A stretch of DNA of 64,000 nucleotides from Verrucomicrobiaceae bacterium (GTDB taxonomy: Bacteria > Verrucomicrobiota > Verrucomicrobiia > Verrucomicrobiales > Verrucomicrobiaceae). The number at the start of each line of letters is the position of its first letter. Position 1 is the stretch's first letter. The notes beneath the pieces were generated by a model. It saw only the letters and a list, made by a program, of their open reading frames with translations. It did not search any database and was not told the origin of the DNA. Below are positions 35,473 to 43,668 of the stretch, in pieces. The stretch is from positions 271,059 to 335,058 of the forward strand of contig CANGYJ010000008.1 in the NCBI GenBank assembly GCA_947458455.1. Reading direction: 5' to 3'. The position numbers and the translations under genes are program-made.

Positions 35473-35612
35473 GATTGGAAAACCAACGCTAACAGATTGG
35501 GCCCATGGCGGACAAGTTTTATACGCCATCGGCCATAACGGGGTTCGCTGGTCCGCCGGATGAACCAGATGAGGCGGATTGTGTGCCGCCGATTCGTGGG
35601 AAGCATCGAACC

Positions 35613-37124
35613 ATGGCCCGCCTGAGAATGATTTCCGCCCTGCTCATTGCTGTCAGCCTACCGGTGACGGCTGAGGAGGTGTTTTTTGCCTTTGATGATC
35701 ACAACATCGCCTGGCAGCACAATTTGAAGCTGGTGCTCGAAACGGCCCAGAAGCATCCGGAGAACCCGGTGCTAAAAAACGGCCCGCCTGGCTCGCCGGA
35801 CGCGGGGCATGCGATCCTCTACGGCACCGTTTTGAAGCAGGGCGATACCTTCCGCATGTGGTATCTTGGCATGCACGAGGCGGAGATCGTCAAAGGCCAG
35901 GCCCCCGGCTGGTGGCGGCCGATGTGCTACGCGGAAAGCAAGGACGGCATCACCTGGACCAAGCCGGAGCTCGGTCTGGTGGAGTTCAACGGCAGCAAGA
36001 AGAACAACATCTGCCTCATCGAGAGCGAGCCGCATTCGATGACTCGCGTGAACGACTTCCTCTCCGTGCTTTATGAGCCCGACGAGCCTGATCCGGGGAA
36101 GCGCTACAAATGCGCCTACATCGCCCACATGCCGATCGAGGAAGTGAAAGGCGGGCGCAGCCAGATCGGACCGAATGAGAAGCGCTGGGGTTCCTTTGTC
36201 ACGGCTACCAGCGCCGACGGCCTGACGTGGAAATGCGTCGGGGATCGCCCGGCCAACGCGGGCGGCGAGCGCTTCGAGGTGAGCGGTTTGTATCGCTTCG
36301 GCGATTTTTATTATGCCACCGGCCAGCTTCTCAGCCCGTGGTCATGGCGACCGGACGGCAGTGAGATCGGTCGAGACATGCTGGCGTATCGCTCGCCGGA
36401 TTTCGTGACGTGGTCGAAAGCGAAAGCGCTTTCGTATGCGCGGCCGGGGCAGCTTTCGAATCCACCGACGAAAGGCCAGCAAATGCACATGGGCGCCGGC
36501 CTTTGGAACCGTGGCAATGTGCTCGTGGGCCTGCACGGCCTGTGGCAGGATGCTGCGGAGCCGCCGCCGAAGGGCAAAAGCTGGAACTACGGCGTCCGCG
36601 TGGACCTGGGCCTCATGCTGAGCAACGACGGCGTGCATTTCCGCGAGCCGGTGCCCGGCCACACGGTGATCCCACGAGGCAAAGAGGGCGAGTGGGACGA
36701 CGTGGCGATCCTCCAAGGTCATGCGTTTGTGAATGAGGGAGACAAAACCATGATCTGGCACTCGCATTGGGATACCGGCGGCGTGCTCGAAAACATGGAC
36801 ATCGGTCTGGCGACGCTGCGCCGTGATGGTTTTGGCTCGCTCACGCCCAAGGTGACGGAAAACGACGCTCACTTCATCACCAGCCCATTCATGGGCAAAA
36901 GCATCTCTCTGAATGTGGATGGCGTGACGGAGGAGTCTCCGCTCACGGTGCAGCTCCTCGATCATCTCGACCAGGCGCTGGAGGGTTTTGAGTCCAAAGT
37001 GACGACCAGCGGCATTCGAGTGCCATTGAAATGGCCGAAGCCTTTGCCCGATCAAAAAATCGCTCTTTGGGTGAACTACCCCGAAAACAGCGCCGCCCGG
37101 GTTTTCGCCATTTACCTCGATTGA
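35613..37124 (+). CDS. Secreted five-bladed beta-propeller (GH32/GH43-like) protein
   Basis: 503 residues with a signal peptide (MARLRMISALLIAVSLPVTA). The body has propeller blades typical of GH32/GH43/DUF1861-like proteins: FRMWYLGMHEAE, YAESKDGITWTKPELGL, KRYKCAYIAHM, VTATSADGLTWKCVG, LAYRSPDFVTWSK, MLSNDGVHFREPVPG and HSHWDTGG, then a C-terminal jelly-roll (about 410-500). A glycoside-directed activity is likely but the substrate is unknown. It is divergent from the 1603-residue gene (140 bases between starts). Alternative starts exist upstream at 35505, but only the 35613 start gives a signal peptide. Confidence 0.75.
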   Translation: MARLRMISALLIAVSLPVTAEEVFFAFDDHNIAWQHNLKLVLETAQKHPENPVLKNGPPGSPDAGHAILYGTVLKQGDTFRMWYLGMHEAEIVKGQAPGWWRPMCYAESKDGITWTKPELGLVEFNGSKKNNICLIESEPHSMTRVNDFLSVLYEPDEPDPGKRYKCAYIAHMPIEEVKGGRSQIGPNEKRWGSFVTATSADGLTWKCVGDRPANAGGERFEVSGLYRFGDFYYATGQLLSPWSWRPDGSEIGRDMLAYRSPDFVTWSKAKALSYARPGQLSNPPTKGQQMHMGAGLWNRGNVLVGLHGLWQDAAEPPPKGKSWNYGVRVDLGLMLSNDGVHFREPVPGHTVIPRGKEGEWDDVAILQGHAFVNEGDKTMIWHSHWDTGGVLENMDIGLATLRRDGFGSLTPKVTENDAHFITSPFMGKSISLNVDGVTEESPLTVQLLDHLDQALEGFESKVTTSGIRVPLKWPKPLPDQKIALWVNYPENSAARVFAIYLD

Positions 37125-37168
37125 GCGGCGTTTGCATTCTGAGACCGGGCCGCTAGCATGGCGGCCCC

Positions 37169-37570
37169 ATGATCACTTTTGCCCCCCGAGATTCGAAAGA
37201 AGCCGTCGAAGAAGGCCTGCAATTTGCGCCCAAATTTGATGAGCATGGCCTCATCGCTGCGATGGCGGTGGATGCAGACACGAATGCTCCGCTGATGCTG
37301 GCCTACATGAACGAGGAATCGCTGCGCATGACGCTGGAGCTGGGGCAGGCCGTTTACTGGAGCCGCAGCCGGAAGACGCTCTGGCACAAAGGGGCGACCA
37401 GCGGTGAGTTTCAGGAGATCGTGGAGATCCGCACGGATTGCGATCAGGATGCGCTGGTGCTGCGGGTAAAGCAGCGCGGTGGCGGCTGCTGCCACACGAA
37501 GCGGGCCTCATGCTTTTACCGCGTGGTGAAGCTGGTGGATGGCCAGGCGATGCTGGAGAAGAAGGCTTGA
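37169..37570 (+). CDS. hisI: Phosphoribosyl-AMP cyclohydrolase
   Basis: 133 residues, a stand-alone HisI without the HisE pyrophosphatase. It opens the purine ring of phosphoribosyl-AMP in histidine synthesis. Motifs: FDEHGLIAAMAVDADT, MLAYMNEESLRMTLE, YWSRSRKTLWHKGATSGEFQ and the zinc/magnesium sites IRTDCDQDALVLRV and GGGCCHTKRASCFYR. It is 44 bases after the propeller gene and followed by a bidirectional terminator, with no other his gene nearby. Confidence 0.96.
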   Translation: MITFAPRDSKEAVEEGLQFAPKFDEHGLIAAMAVDADTNAPLMLAYMNEESLRMTLELGQAVYWSRSRKTLWHKGATSGEFQEIVEIRTDCDQDALVLRVKQRGGGCCHTKRASCFYRVVKLVDGQAMLEKKA

Positions 37571-37587
37571 GCACCCGGACAAACAAA

Positions 37588-37613
37588 AAGGACGGCTTTT
37601 TCAGCCGTCCTTT
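37588..37613. terminator. Bidirectional intrinsic terminator
   Basis: Arms AAGGACGGCT (from 37588) and AGCCGTCCTT (to 37612) around TTTTC form a strong hairpin. On the minus strand it is followed by TTTTTGTTTG, a good U-tract; on the plus strand by TTTCCTTG. It lies between the convergent hisI and lipoprotein genes and serves both. Confidence 0.85.
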
Positions 37614-37639
37614 CCTTGAAAACTGTCTCGAAAAGCCGA

Positions 37640-37834
37640 TCAACGGCTCTGCGGCACCATCGGGCCGTAGCGGGCGGTGCCCTCCCACTGGCGTGGACGA
37701 TTCCAAGGCAGGCTGCTGGCCCCATCACTAGGCGGGCCGACGACTTTCTTGCGCTTCGGCACATCTGAAGAGCACGAGGCTAGGCAGGAGAGAACTGAAA
37801 CGACGGAGAGACTGAGAAGGAACTTCGTTTTCAT
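37640..37834 (-). CDS. Small lipoprotein
   Basis: 64 residues. A signal peptide ends in a lipobox (VLSCLASC, Cys21), followed by a short proline- and basic-rich chain (SSDVPKRKKVVGPPSD; PWNRPRQWEGTARYG). No family recognised. It is the last gene of a three-gene minus-strand operon with the two coiled-coil proteins (27 bases after the previous stop). Confidence 0.65.
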   Translation of the reverse strand: MKTKFLLSLSVVSVLSCLASCSSDVPKRKKVVGPPSDGASSLPWNRPRQWEGTARYGPMVPQSR

Positions 37835-37861
37835 AGCGCGAGCCGCTCCAAGCGGCGCAGA

Positions 37862-38653
37862 TTACTTACCAGCAGTCAGGTTTTCAAGGATCACACGGTC
37901 TCCTGGAACGATGGAGGAGCCACCGTAGATCGCATCTGGCACGATGCTGGCCACGGAGCGGCCGCCTTCGACGCTAAGGATGCTGATTTTGCCGACGGTC
38001 TGGCGATTGCGGGTGACGAGCAGTTTGGTGTCCTGCTCGATGCCGGAGGCTTTGCCTGCATCGATCACCACAAAGCCCCAATCGGGATTCACGGCGAGCA
38101 CGCGGGCCTGGAGGGAGTTCCGCTCAAACATCTTTTGGCGCTCTACGATCTTGCGGGTGATCTCGTCGAGCTTCTTCTGGGCATCCGCGATCTTCGCCTC
38201 CTCAGTTTTGACTTCGTCGGCCTTGGCGAGGGCCTGAGCTTCGAGCTCCGCCTGCTCTTTTTTCATGCGATTGATGTCCTCGGCGATGGTCTCGGCCTTT
38301 ACGCCTGGTGGGAGTTCAGGCAAGGAGTCTTCGAGATCCTTCTTTTTCTTGAGGCTGATATCCAGCTCTTCTTGGACGCGTTTCGCATCGCTATCGGCGA
38401 GGGTGAAACGATTCTTGTTCTGTTTGAGGCGCTCTTGCTCGACATCGAGATCACCTTTGATTTTGGCGACATCACCCGAGATGCGGGCGCAGTCAGCGAG
38501 GACGGCTGCATCGGCCTGTTTTTCACGGGCGATCTCGCTGTTGATCTGAGCGATGTTATTGCGCACATCGGAGAAGCTGCGGCCGTTCTTGAAGGCGAAG
38601 ACCAAGGCCACGCCGGTGACAAGGATGGAAAGGATGAACAGGACTTTAATCAT
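37862..38653 (-). CDS. Membrane-anchored coiled-coil protein
   Basis: 263 residues. One N-terminal membrane segment (about 4-21) precedes a long coiled coil (about 30-185) and a compact beta domain at the C-terminus (WGFVVIDAGKASGIEQDTKL; VGKISILSVEGGRSVASIV; IVPGDRVILENL). The same end domain is found in the gene just upstream, so they are paralogues. The function is unknown. The domain resembles the beta-barrel ends of some flagellar or secretion accessory proteins, but I cannot assign it. Confidence 0.65.
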   Translation of the reverse strand: MIKVLFILSILVTGVALVFAFKNGRSFSDVRNNIAQINSEIAREKQADAAVLADCARISGDVAKIKGDLDVEQERLKQNKNRFTLADSDAKRVQEELDISLKKKKDLEDSLPELPPGVKAETIAEDINRMKKEQAELEAQALAKADEVKTEEAKIADAQKKLDEITRKIVERQKMFERNSLQARVLAVNPDWGFVVIDAGKASGIEQDTKLLVTRNRQTVGKISILSVEGGRSVASIVPDAIYGGSSIVPGDRVILENLTAGK

Positions 38654-38707
38654 GAGCGGGAGGAAATTGACGTTGCGTGACGGTTGGGGCGAACGGCTGG
38701 AGAGGGA

Positions 38708-39772
38708 TTATTTCGCGGGTGGAGCTGCACCAAAAGGATCAGCGGTGCTCGGTGCGGCTGGCGTGCCAGCACCACCTGCGGCTGGAGCCGCAGGTGCTCC
38801 GAAGGGATCCGAAGCGGCTGGAGCCATGCCGCCAGCAGGGGGAGCCGCGCCAAAAGGATCCGAAGCGGCTGGAGCAGCGGGTGCCATGCCGCCAGCGGGT
38901 GGAGCACCAAAAGGATCCGCAGCCGCAGGTGCGCCCGAAGCAGCGGGAGCCACGGGTGCGGCGGCAGCGCCAGCAGCGGCGGTTTTTGGAGCAGGCTGTG
39001 CCTGGGGAGCAGCCACGACGAGGTCTCCGGGGCGAATGCTGGTGCCTTCAGCAAGGCTTCCCTTCACGATGTCCGCCACGGAAGTGCTTTGCTCCACATT
39101 CCGCACCTTGAGCTTGCCGATAACTTCCTTGCCGCGCTTCACATCAAGATCAGCGTTCGCAAAGACGCCACCACCGTTGCCTTTGCTGAGCACCACAAAG
39201 CCCCATTCATTAAAAGAGCGAGAGACGCTGGCAGTGAAATCAGGCTCCACGATGCCTTTGCGGCCGCGGGCCTCACGTTCCTCAGCGGATTTGACGCCAT
39301 CGAGCAGGCCTTTCACGTTTTCCTGGGCACTGGCGAAGCGCTGATTCTGATTGGCGAGAGCACCCTCGGCCTCTTTCTTTTTGTTGGTAAGGTCTTTGAT
39401 GGTGGCCATGAGCTTGGTGATGTCACCCGCCTCGTCGATCTTCCCCTGAAGTTCTTTGACCACCTTTGCCACACCTTCGAGGTTGATTTTGACTTGGGCC
39501 AGCTCCTGCTCCTTCTCCTGAGCCTTGGCGGCGGTGTCAGTGACCTCCGCTTTGATTTTTTCGATCTCCTTGGTCGCTTCCGCAAGATCACCCGCGTGCT
39601 TGGTCTTGGCCTCCTCGGCGGCTTTTTTATGCTCCTGCACGGAGACGAGATTCTTTTGCGTATACTCCTCGCGAGCACGCTCGTTCTTCAGACGTTCCTG
39701 ATTTTTCCAGGCAAAAAAGGCAGAGCCTGCGAGGCAGACGGCAGCGAGAGCAGATAAAATTTTCCAGGCCAT
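38708..39772 (-). CDS. Coiled-coil protein with repetitive DPFGAPPAGG tail
   Basis: 354 residues: a membrane anchor (MAWKILSALAAVCLAGSAFF), a coiled coil (about 25-165), and a beta domain with EWGFVVLSKGNGGGVFANAD, IGKLKVRNVEQSTSVADIV and SIRPGDLVVAAP that matches the downstream paralogue. A 100-residue Ala/Pro/Gly tail has four imperfect DPFGA(P/A)P...GG units. The tail is encoded by tandem DNA repeats at about 38712-38930. The start at 39772 is chosen for the membrane anchor. It is first in its operon, divergent from the SRP RNA. Confidence 0.65.
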   Translation of the reverse strand: MAWKILSALAAVCLAGSAFFAWKNQERLKNERAREEYTQKNLVSVQEHKKAAEEAKTKHAGDLAEATKEIEKIKAEVTDTAAKAQEKEQELAQVKINLEGVAKVVKELQGKIDEAGDITKLMATIKDLTNKKKEAEGALANQNQRFASAQENVKGLLDGVKSAEEREARGRKGIVEPDFTASVSRSFNEWGFVVLSKGNGGGVFANADLDVKRGKEVIGKLKVRNVEQSTSVADIVKGSLAEGTSIRPGDLVVAAPQAQPAPKTAAAGAAAAPVAPAASGAPAAADPFGAPPAGGMAPAAPAASDPFGAAPPAGGMAPAASDPFGAPAAPAAGGAGTPAAPSTADPFGAAPPAK

Positions 39773-39950
39773 GTGTGATGAGGGGAGAGATTGAATTTTT
39801 TGTTTTACCGAAAACCCATCCTTTCGACAACAGCATTTTTTCACAGGAGTGAAGTTATTGAGTTCTTTCACCTCCAGGGGGCTCCCAAAGCCCGAATTCC
39901 TTCGAGAATCGTGCTTGTGCCATCCCGGATGCCGTGCACGGATGACCGCG

Positions 39951-40040
39951 TCAGGGACCGTGGATGTTCAGCTTGCGAACCCCGCCAGGTCCGGAAGGAA
40001 GCAACGGCAGCCTGCCTGCTCATGCTGCGGTTCCCTGGCA
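39951..40040 (+). ncRNA. ffs: Small (4.5S-type) signal recognition particle RNA
   Basis: The conserved apical domain is present: CCGCCAGGTCCGGAAGGAAG with CAACGG (39982-40007), the Ffh-binding loop and GGAAG asymmetric bulge. The ends pair (TCAGGGACCG at 39951 with CGGTTCCCTGG near 40028-40038), giving a hairpin of about 90 nt. TTTTTT at 40041-40046 acts as terminator. It lacks an Alu domain, as in most Gram-negative bacteria. It lies 56 bases before a sulfatase gene, whose longer in-frame extension would overlap it and is therefore rejected. Confidence 0.9.
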
Positions 40041-40095
40041 TTTTTTCAAAAATTTCGCGGCAGAGAGCACTCGCAGCGCCGTTAAAGCGGTCTGC

Positions 40096-41610
40096 ATGAC
40101 CCGCCTCACCTTCTTCCTTGCTCTTGTTTGCCTTGGCTGCTCCCTCCAGGCCGCCGATCTCCCCGGTAAAAAGCCGAATATCATCTTCCTGCTCACCGAT
40201 GACCAGGGCTACGGCGATCTCTCCTCCCACGGCAATCCCATTCTCAAGACACCGAATCTTGACCGCCTGAATGCCGAGGGCGTGCGTTTCGAGGACTTCT
40301 GCGTGAGCCCCACCTGCGCCCCCACCCGCTCTGCCCTGCTCACCGGGCGTCACGAGTTCAAAAACGGTATCACGCACACCATCCTCGAACGTGAACGCCT
40401 CACGCCGAAGGCCACCACGCTGGCCCAGGTGCTGAAAACCGCCGGTTACACCACCGGCATCTTTGGTAAATGGCACCTCGGTGATGAGCCGGAGTATTGG
40501 CCCAGTGCCCGCGGCTTTGATGAAATGTTCATCCATGGAGCTGGCGGCATCGGCCAGACCTATCCCGGCTCCTGCGGCGATGCGCCGGGGAATAAATACT
40601 TCGACCCCGCGATCCTCCACAACGGCACCTTCGAGAAAACTCAGGGCTACTGCACCGATGTGTTCTTTTCCCAGGCCGCGAAATGGATCGAAAGTGTGAA
40701 GGGCAAGCAGCCCTTCTATTGCCACCTCGCCACGAACGCCCCGCACGGTCCCTACATTGCCCGCCCGGAGGACAAAGCCCTTTTTAAAGACAAGGTCGAG
40801 GGCGAGGACGTGCAGAACTTCTTCGGCATGCTCCATAACATCGACCAGAACCTCGGCCGCCTCCTCGACAAGCTGAAGGAATGGGGCATCGAGAAGGACA
40901 CGCTTGTCATCTATATCAATGACAACGGCGGCACCGCCGGAACGAAGGTCTTCAATGCCGGGCTACGAGCCCAAAAAGGCACGCCGTGGATGGGCGGCAT
41001 CAAAGCCAGCAGCCTCTGGCGCTGGCCCGGCACCCTCACCCCGGCACCGGTGAACAAACTCTGCGCCCACATCGACTTCTTCCCCACCCTTGCTGAACTC
41101 GCCGGAGCCAAACTGAGCGAGCCCGTCAAAGCGCAGGTCGAAGGCCGCAGCCTCGTCCCCTTGCTTGAAAACCCAAATGCTGAGTGGGCGGATCGCCAGC
41201 TCTTCACCCACGTCGGACGCTGGCCGAAGGATGCCGATCCGCAGAAGTATAAATTCACCAATTGCAGCATCCGCAGCGCCCGCTGGCATTTGGTGAACGC
41301 AGGCGGAGCGCCGAAACAGGCAGGCAAAGGCAAAGGGAAGGCCAAAGCAGCTCCAAAAGCCTCCGCAGAACCTGCGATCGTCCGTGCCGGCCCCGAGCCG
41401 ATCACCGCCTCCTGGCAGCTTTTCGACCTCCAGGCCGATCCCGGCGAGCAAATCGATGTCGCTGCGGCTCATCCCGAGGTCGCCAAAGAACTGGCCGCCG
41501 CCTACGATGCCTGGTGGGACAGCGTGCAGCCGCTGCTCGTGAACGAAAAAGCACCTCTCGCCGCCGAGAACCCCTTCAAGACGCTGTTTGAAAAACAGTT
41601 CGGCAAGTAA
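40096..41610 (+). CDS. Secreted type I sulfatase
   Basis: 504 residues with a signal peptide (MTRLTFFLALVCLGCSLQAA; the cysteine could also make it a lipoprotein). NIIFLLTDDQGYGDLSSHGN, the catalytic loop C74-APTR (SPTCAPTRSALLTGRHEF), IFGKWHLGDEPEY, LATNAPHGPYIARPED and VIYINDNGGTAG are present. A Lys/Ala-rich insert (KQAGKGKGKAKAAPKASAEP) lies near residue 415. It is not in an obvious operon: the SRP RNA is upstream, and a convergent esterase fragment starts with its stop codon at 41611. Confidence 0.92.
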   Translation: MTRLTFFLALVCLGCSLQAADLPGKKPNIIFLLTDDQGYGDLSSHGNPILKTPNLDRLNAEGVRFEDFCVSPTCAPTRSALLTGRHEFKNGITHTILERERLTPKATTLAQVLKTAGYTTGIFGKWHLGDEPEYWPSARGFDEMFIHGAGGIGQTYPGSCGDAPGNKYFDPAILHNGTFEKTQGYCTDVFFSQAAKWIESVKGKQPFYCHLATNAPHGPYIARPEDKALFKDKVEGEDVQNFFGMLHNIDQNLGRLLDKLKEWGIEKDTLVIYINDNGGTAGTKVFNAGLRAQKGTPWMGGIKASSLWRWPGTLTPAPVNKLCAHIDFFPTLAELAGAKLSEPVKAQVEGRSLVPLLENPNAEWADRQLFTHVGRWPKDADPQKYKFTNCSIRSARWHLVNAGGAPKQAGKGKGKAKAAPKASAEPAIVRAGPEPITASWQLFDLQADPGEQIDVAAAHPEVAKELAAAYDAWWDSVQPLLVNEKAPLAAENPFKTLFEKQFGK

Positions 41611-41928
41611 TCACAGCTGAAACAGCCTCGGCAAAAACTCGCTCAAATACCCACGCCACACCGGCCACGAGTGATCTCCCTCCGTGAGGTACCATTCGTG
41701 CTTCACGTTCGCTGCTTTCAGCGCGTTGATGAGTGTGTTGTTTCTCTCCAAAAGGAAATCATCCTTCCCACAAGCGATCCACAGCAGCTTCAGCTTTGCA
41801 TTCGTTCCTGCGCAATCATCCAGCGCCGCTTTCACCGCTTCCGTATCCGCCACGCCGCTGAAGGAGCCGATGTAAGCAAAGCGATCCCTCGCATTAAGGC
41901 CGATGGTGAGTGATTGCCAGCCGCCCAC
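41611..41928 (-). pseudogene. Truncated esterase copy (C-terminal third only)
   Basis: About 105 codons match the C-terminal third of the intact esterase at 43669-44745, at roughly 85-90% identity by eye. Shared segments are GGWQSLTIGLNA, DRFAYIGSFSG, LKLLWIACGKDDFLLERNNT and EGDHSWPVWR. Similarity stops abruptly at about 41929, inside the nucleophile-elbow codons, so the catalytic serine and everything before it are missing. The AIPR gene begins just beyond the break. Confidence 0.8.
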
Positions 41929-41958
41929 CCGGCTTGCATTTGAATCCGCCGGAGGGTA

Positions 41959-43659
41959 ATGCTCCAGACCGACATGAACATCAATGCTAGCATCATCGAC
42001 CAGCGAGTTCGCAATCTAGCGGACAAGATGGCACCAGCTTTTTCAGAACGTCTCAACATCAAAGGCGATGAGATCAAGGTCCGTTCGACCGCTTTCGTCT
42101 TCTTGATGACTAAGACCATGCTGGACCTCACCGACGAGGAGACGCTGGACGCACTGACAGAAGGCGGGCAGGACTTTGGCGTGGATGCCGTTGAAATATC
42201 AGATATACAAGATGGCGAGTTCACGGTGACACTGTTCCAAGCCAAATATTACCAGGACCTCGAGGCACAGAAGAATTTCCCGGAAAACGGCGTCATCAAA
42301 GCCATCCAGGCCGTGCGCAATCTCTTCAACCCGCAGGCATCCATCTCCGCAAACAAGCGGCTCATGTCCAAAATCGAGGAGATACGTTCTCTTATCCAGG
42401 ACGGGAACCTGCCAAGGGTACGCTACATTCTCTGCAACAACGGTTTGGCCTGGACTGGCGTGGCTCAGGGCCTAATCGATCAAGAAAAATTCCCGGATAG
42501 CGTGCGCTTCGAGCATGCCAATCATGATACCGTCGTCCGACTCCTACAGTCAGCCGAACCGGTCAAGGAGACGCTCCATTTTCAGGGCAAGGCGATCGTG
42601 GAAGACTTTAACTTCATACGTGTCTTCATCGGCAAACTACCCGTCACCGAAGTGGCGGAGTTGTTGAGAAAAAACGGTGACAGGCTGCTGGAGCGCAATA
42701 TCCGACGATACCTCGGATTGTTTGGAAACCGGGTGAATGAAGGTATAAAACAGACTTTGTCGGACCCGAAACAACGTCCTAGCTTCTATTTCTACAACAA
42801 CGGACTCACCCTCACTTGCTCAAAGTTCGACTACAATGCCCTACAGCCAGAAAACCATCAGGTGAGAGTAGAAGGGCTCCAGATCATCAATGGCGGCCAG
42901 ACCTGTAAAACCATCGAGACGACTCTGAATTCCCTAACTGGCACGCAGGAGCACCTCGATCAGGCTTTTGTCATGGTTCGGCTCTATCAGCTTCCAGATG
43001 ATGGAGCCGACCTCATTCGCAGTATCACCTACGCGACCAACAGCCAGAACCCAGTAGATCTAAGGGATCTTCGTTCCAATGATGACCGTCAGCGGGCGCT
43101 CCAAGCGTCCTTGGCCGAACTCGGCTACAATTACCGCCGGCAGAGGAGTGAAGATTCCTTCAAGCCCACGGATATTAGCAGTGCGGCGGCTGCGGAGGCT
43201 GTGCTCTCTGTCTGGCGGCGTCGTCCGCAACAGGCCAAATTCATGAACCGCGAGCACTTCGGCAAGCTGTATGAGAAGATCTTCACTCCAGAACTCAACG
43301 GTGCACAAGTCGTGACAGCCGTCCTTCTTTATCGCATTGCGGAAAACCTGCGCAAGAGAGCTGCTCCCGATGCGCCCCCCTTTCTACCCTATGCCAGTTC
43401 ATTCATCGCCATGCTCATGGCTGAAATTCTCATGGCCGAACTCCGCTGCAAAACGCATGAGCTAGATCATCGCAATTTTCAGCAAGCCAGATCACTGATC
43501 GAATCAAAAGGCGATTATTACGCTCACACCGCCATTGAGCGTATTCAGCTTGCGTTAAAGCTGCTTTATGGAGATGCGGAGGTTTCTCTTCAAAGACTGG
43601 CCGCCACTTTTCGGCGCGGTGACTTGCACGAGCACCTCTCAATCCTTCACCTGATCTGA
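41959..43659 (+). CDS. AIPR family protein (abortive-infection phage-resistance type) with nuclease-like N-terminus
   Basis: 566 residues. The AIPR core has its diagnostic motifs: SFYFYNNGLTLTCSKF (NNG at 280-282) and VEGLQIINGGQTCKTIE (NGGQT at 311-315), then ATNSQNPVDLRDLRSND. The N-terminal region (about 40-100) looks like a PD-(D/E)xK nuclease: GGQDFGVDAVEI (Asp72/Asp76) and TLFQAKYY (Gln94-x-Lys96). AIPR proteins are linked to abortive infection and restriction-type phage defence; the activity here is inferred. GC content is visibly lower than in the neighbours. It is bordered by the truncated and the intact esterase copies. Start 41959 has GGAGGG only 2 bases before it; ATG 41974 is an alternative. 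Confidence 0.82.
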   Translation: MLQTDMNINASIIDQRVRNLADKMAPAFSERLNIKGDEIKVRSTAFVFLMTKTMLDLTDEETLDALTEGGQDFGVDAVEISDIQDGEFTVTLFQAKYYQDLEAQKNFPENGVIKAIQAVRNLFNPQASISANKRLMSKIEEIRSLIQDGNLPRVRYILCNNGLAWTGVAQGLIDQEKFPDSVRFEHANHDTVVRLLQSAEPVKETLHFQGKAIVEDFNFIRVFIGKLPVTEVAELLRKNGDRLLERNIRRYLGLFGNRVNEGIKQTLSDPKQRPSFYFYNNGLTLTCSKFDYNALQPENHQVRVEGLQIINGGQTCKTIETTLNSLTGTQEHLDQAFVMVRLYQLPDDGADLIRSITYATNSQNPVDLRDLRSNDDRQRALQASLAELGYNYRRQRSEDSFKPTDISSAAAAEAVLSVWRRRPQQAKFMNREHFGKLYEKIFTPELNGAQVVTAVLLYRIAENLRKRAAPDAPPFLPYASSFIAMLMAEILMAELRCKTHELDHRNFQQARSLIESKGDYYAHTAIERIQLALKLLYGDAEVSLQRLAATFRRGDLHEHLSILHLI

Positions 43660-43668
43660 GTGAAGCTC

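Noticed and set aside
38720..38930. Possible CRISPR-like array
   Set aside because: The tandem units are coding DPFGAPPAGG repeats of irregular length without unique spacers.
39964..40095. N-terminal extension of the 40096 sulfatase
   Set aside because: It lies over the SRP RNA core and its terminator; the signal peptide begins at 40096.
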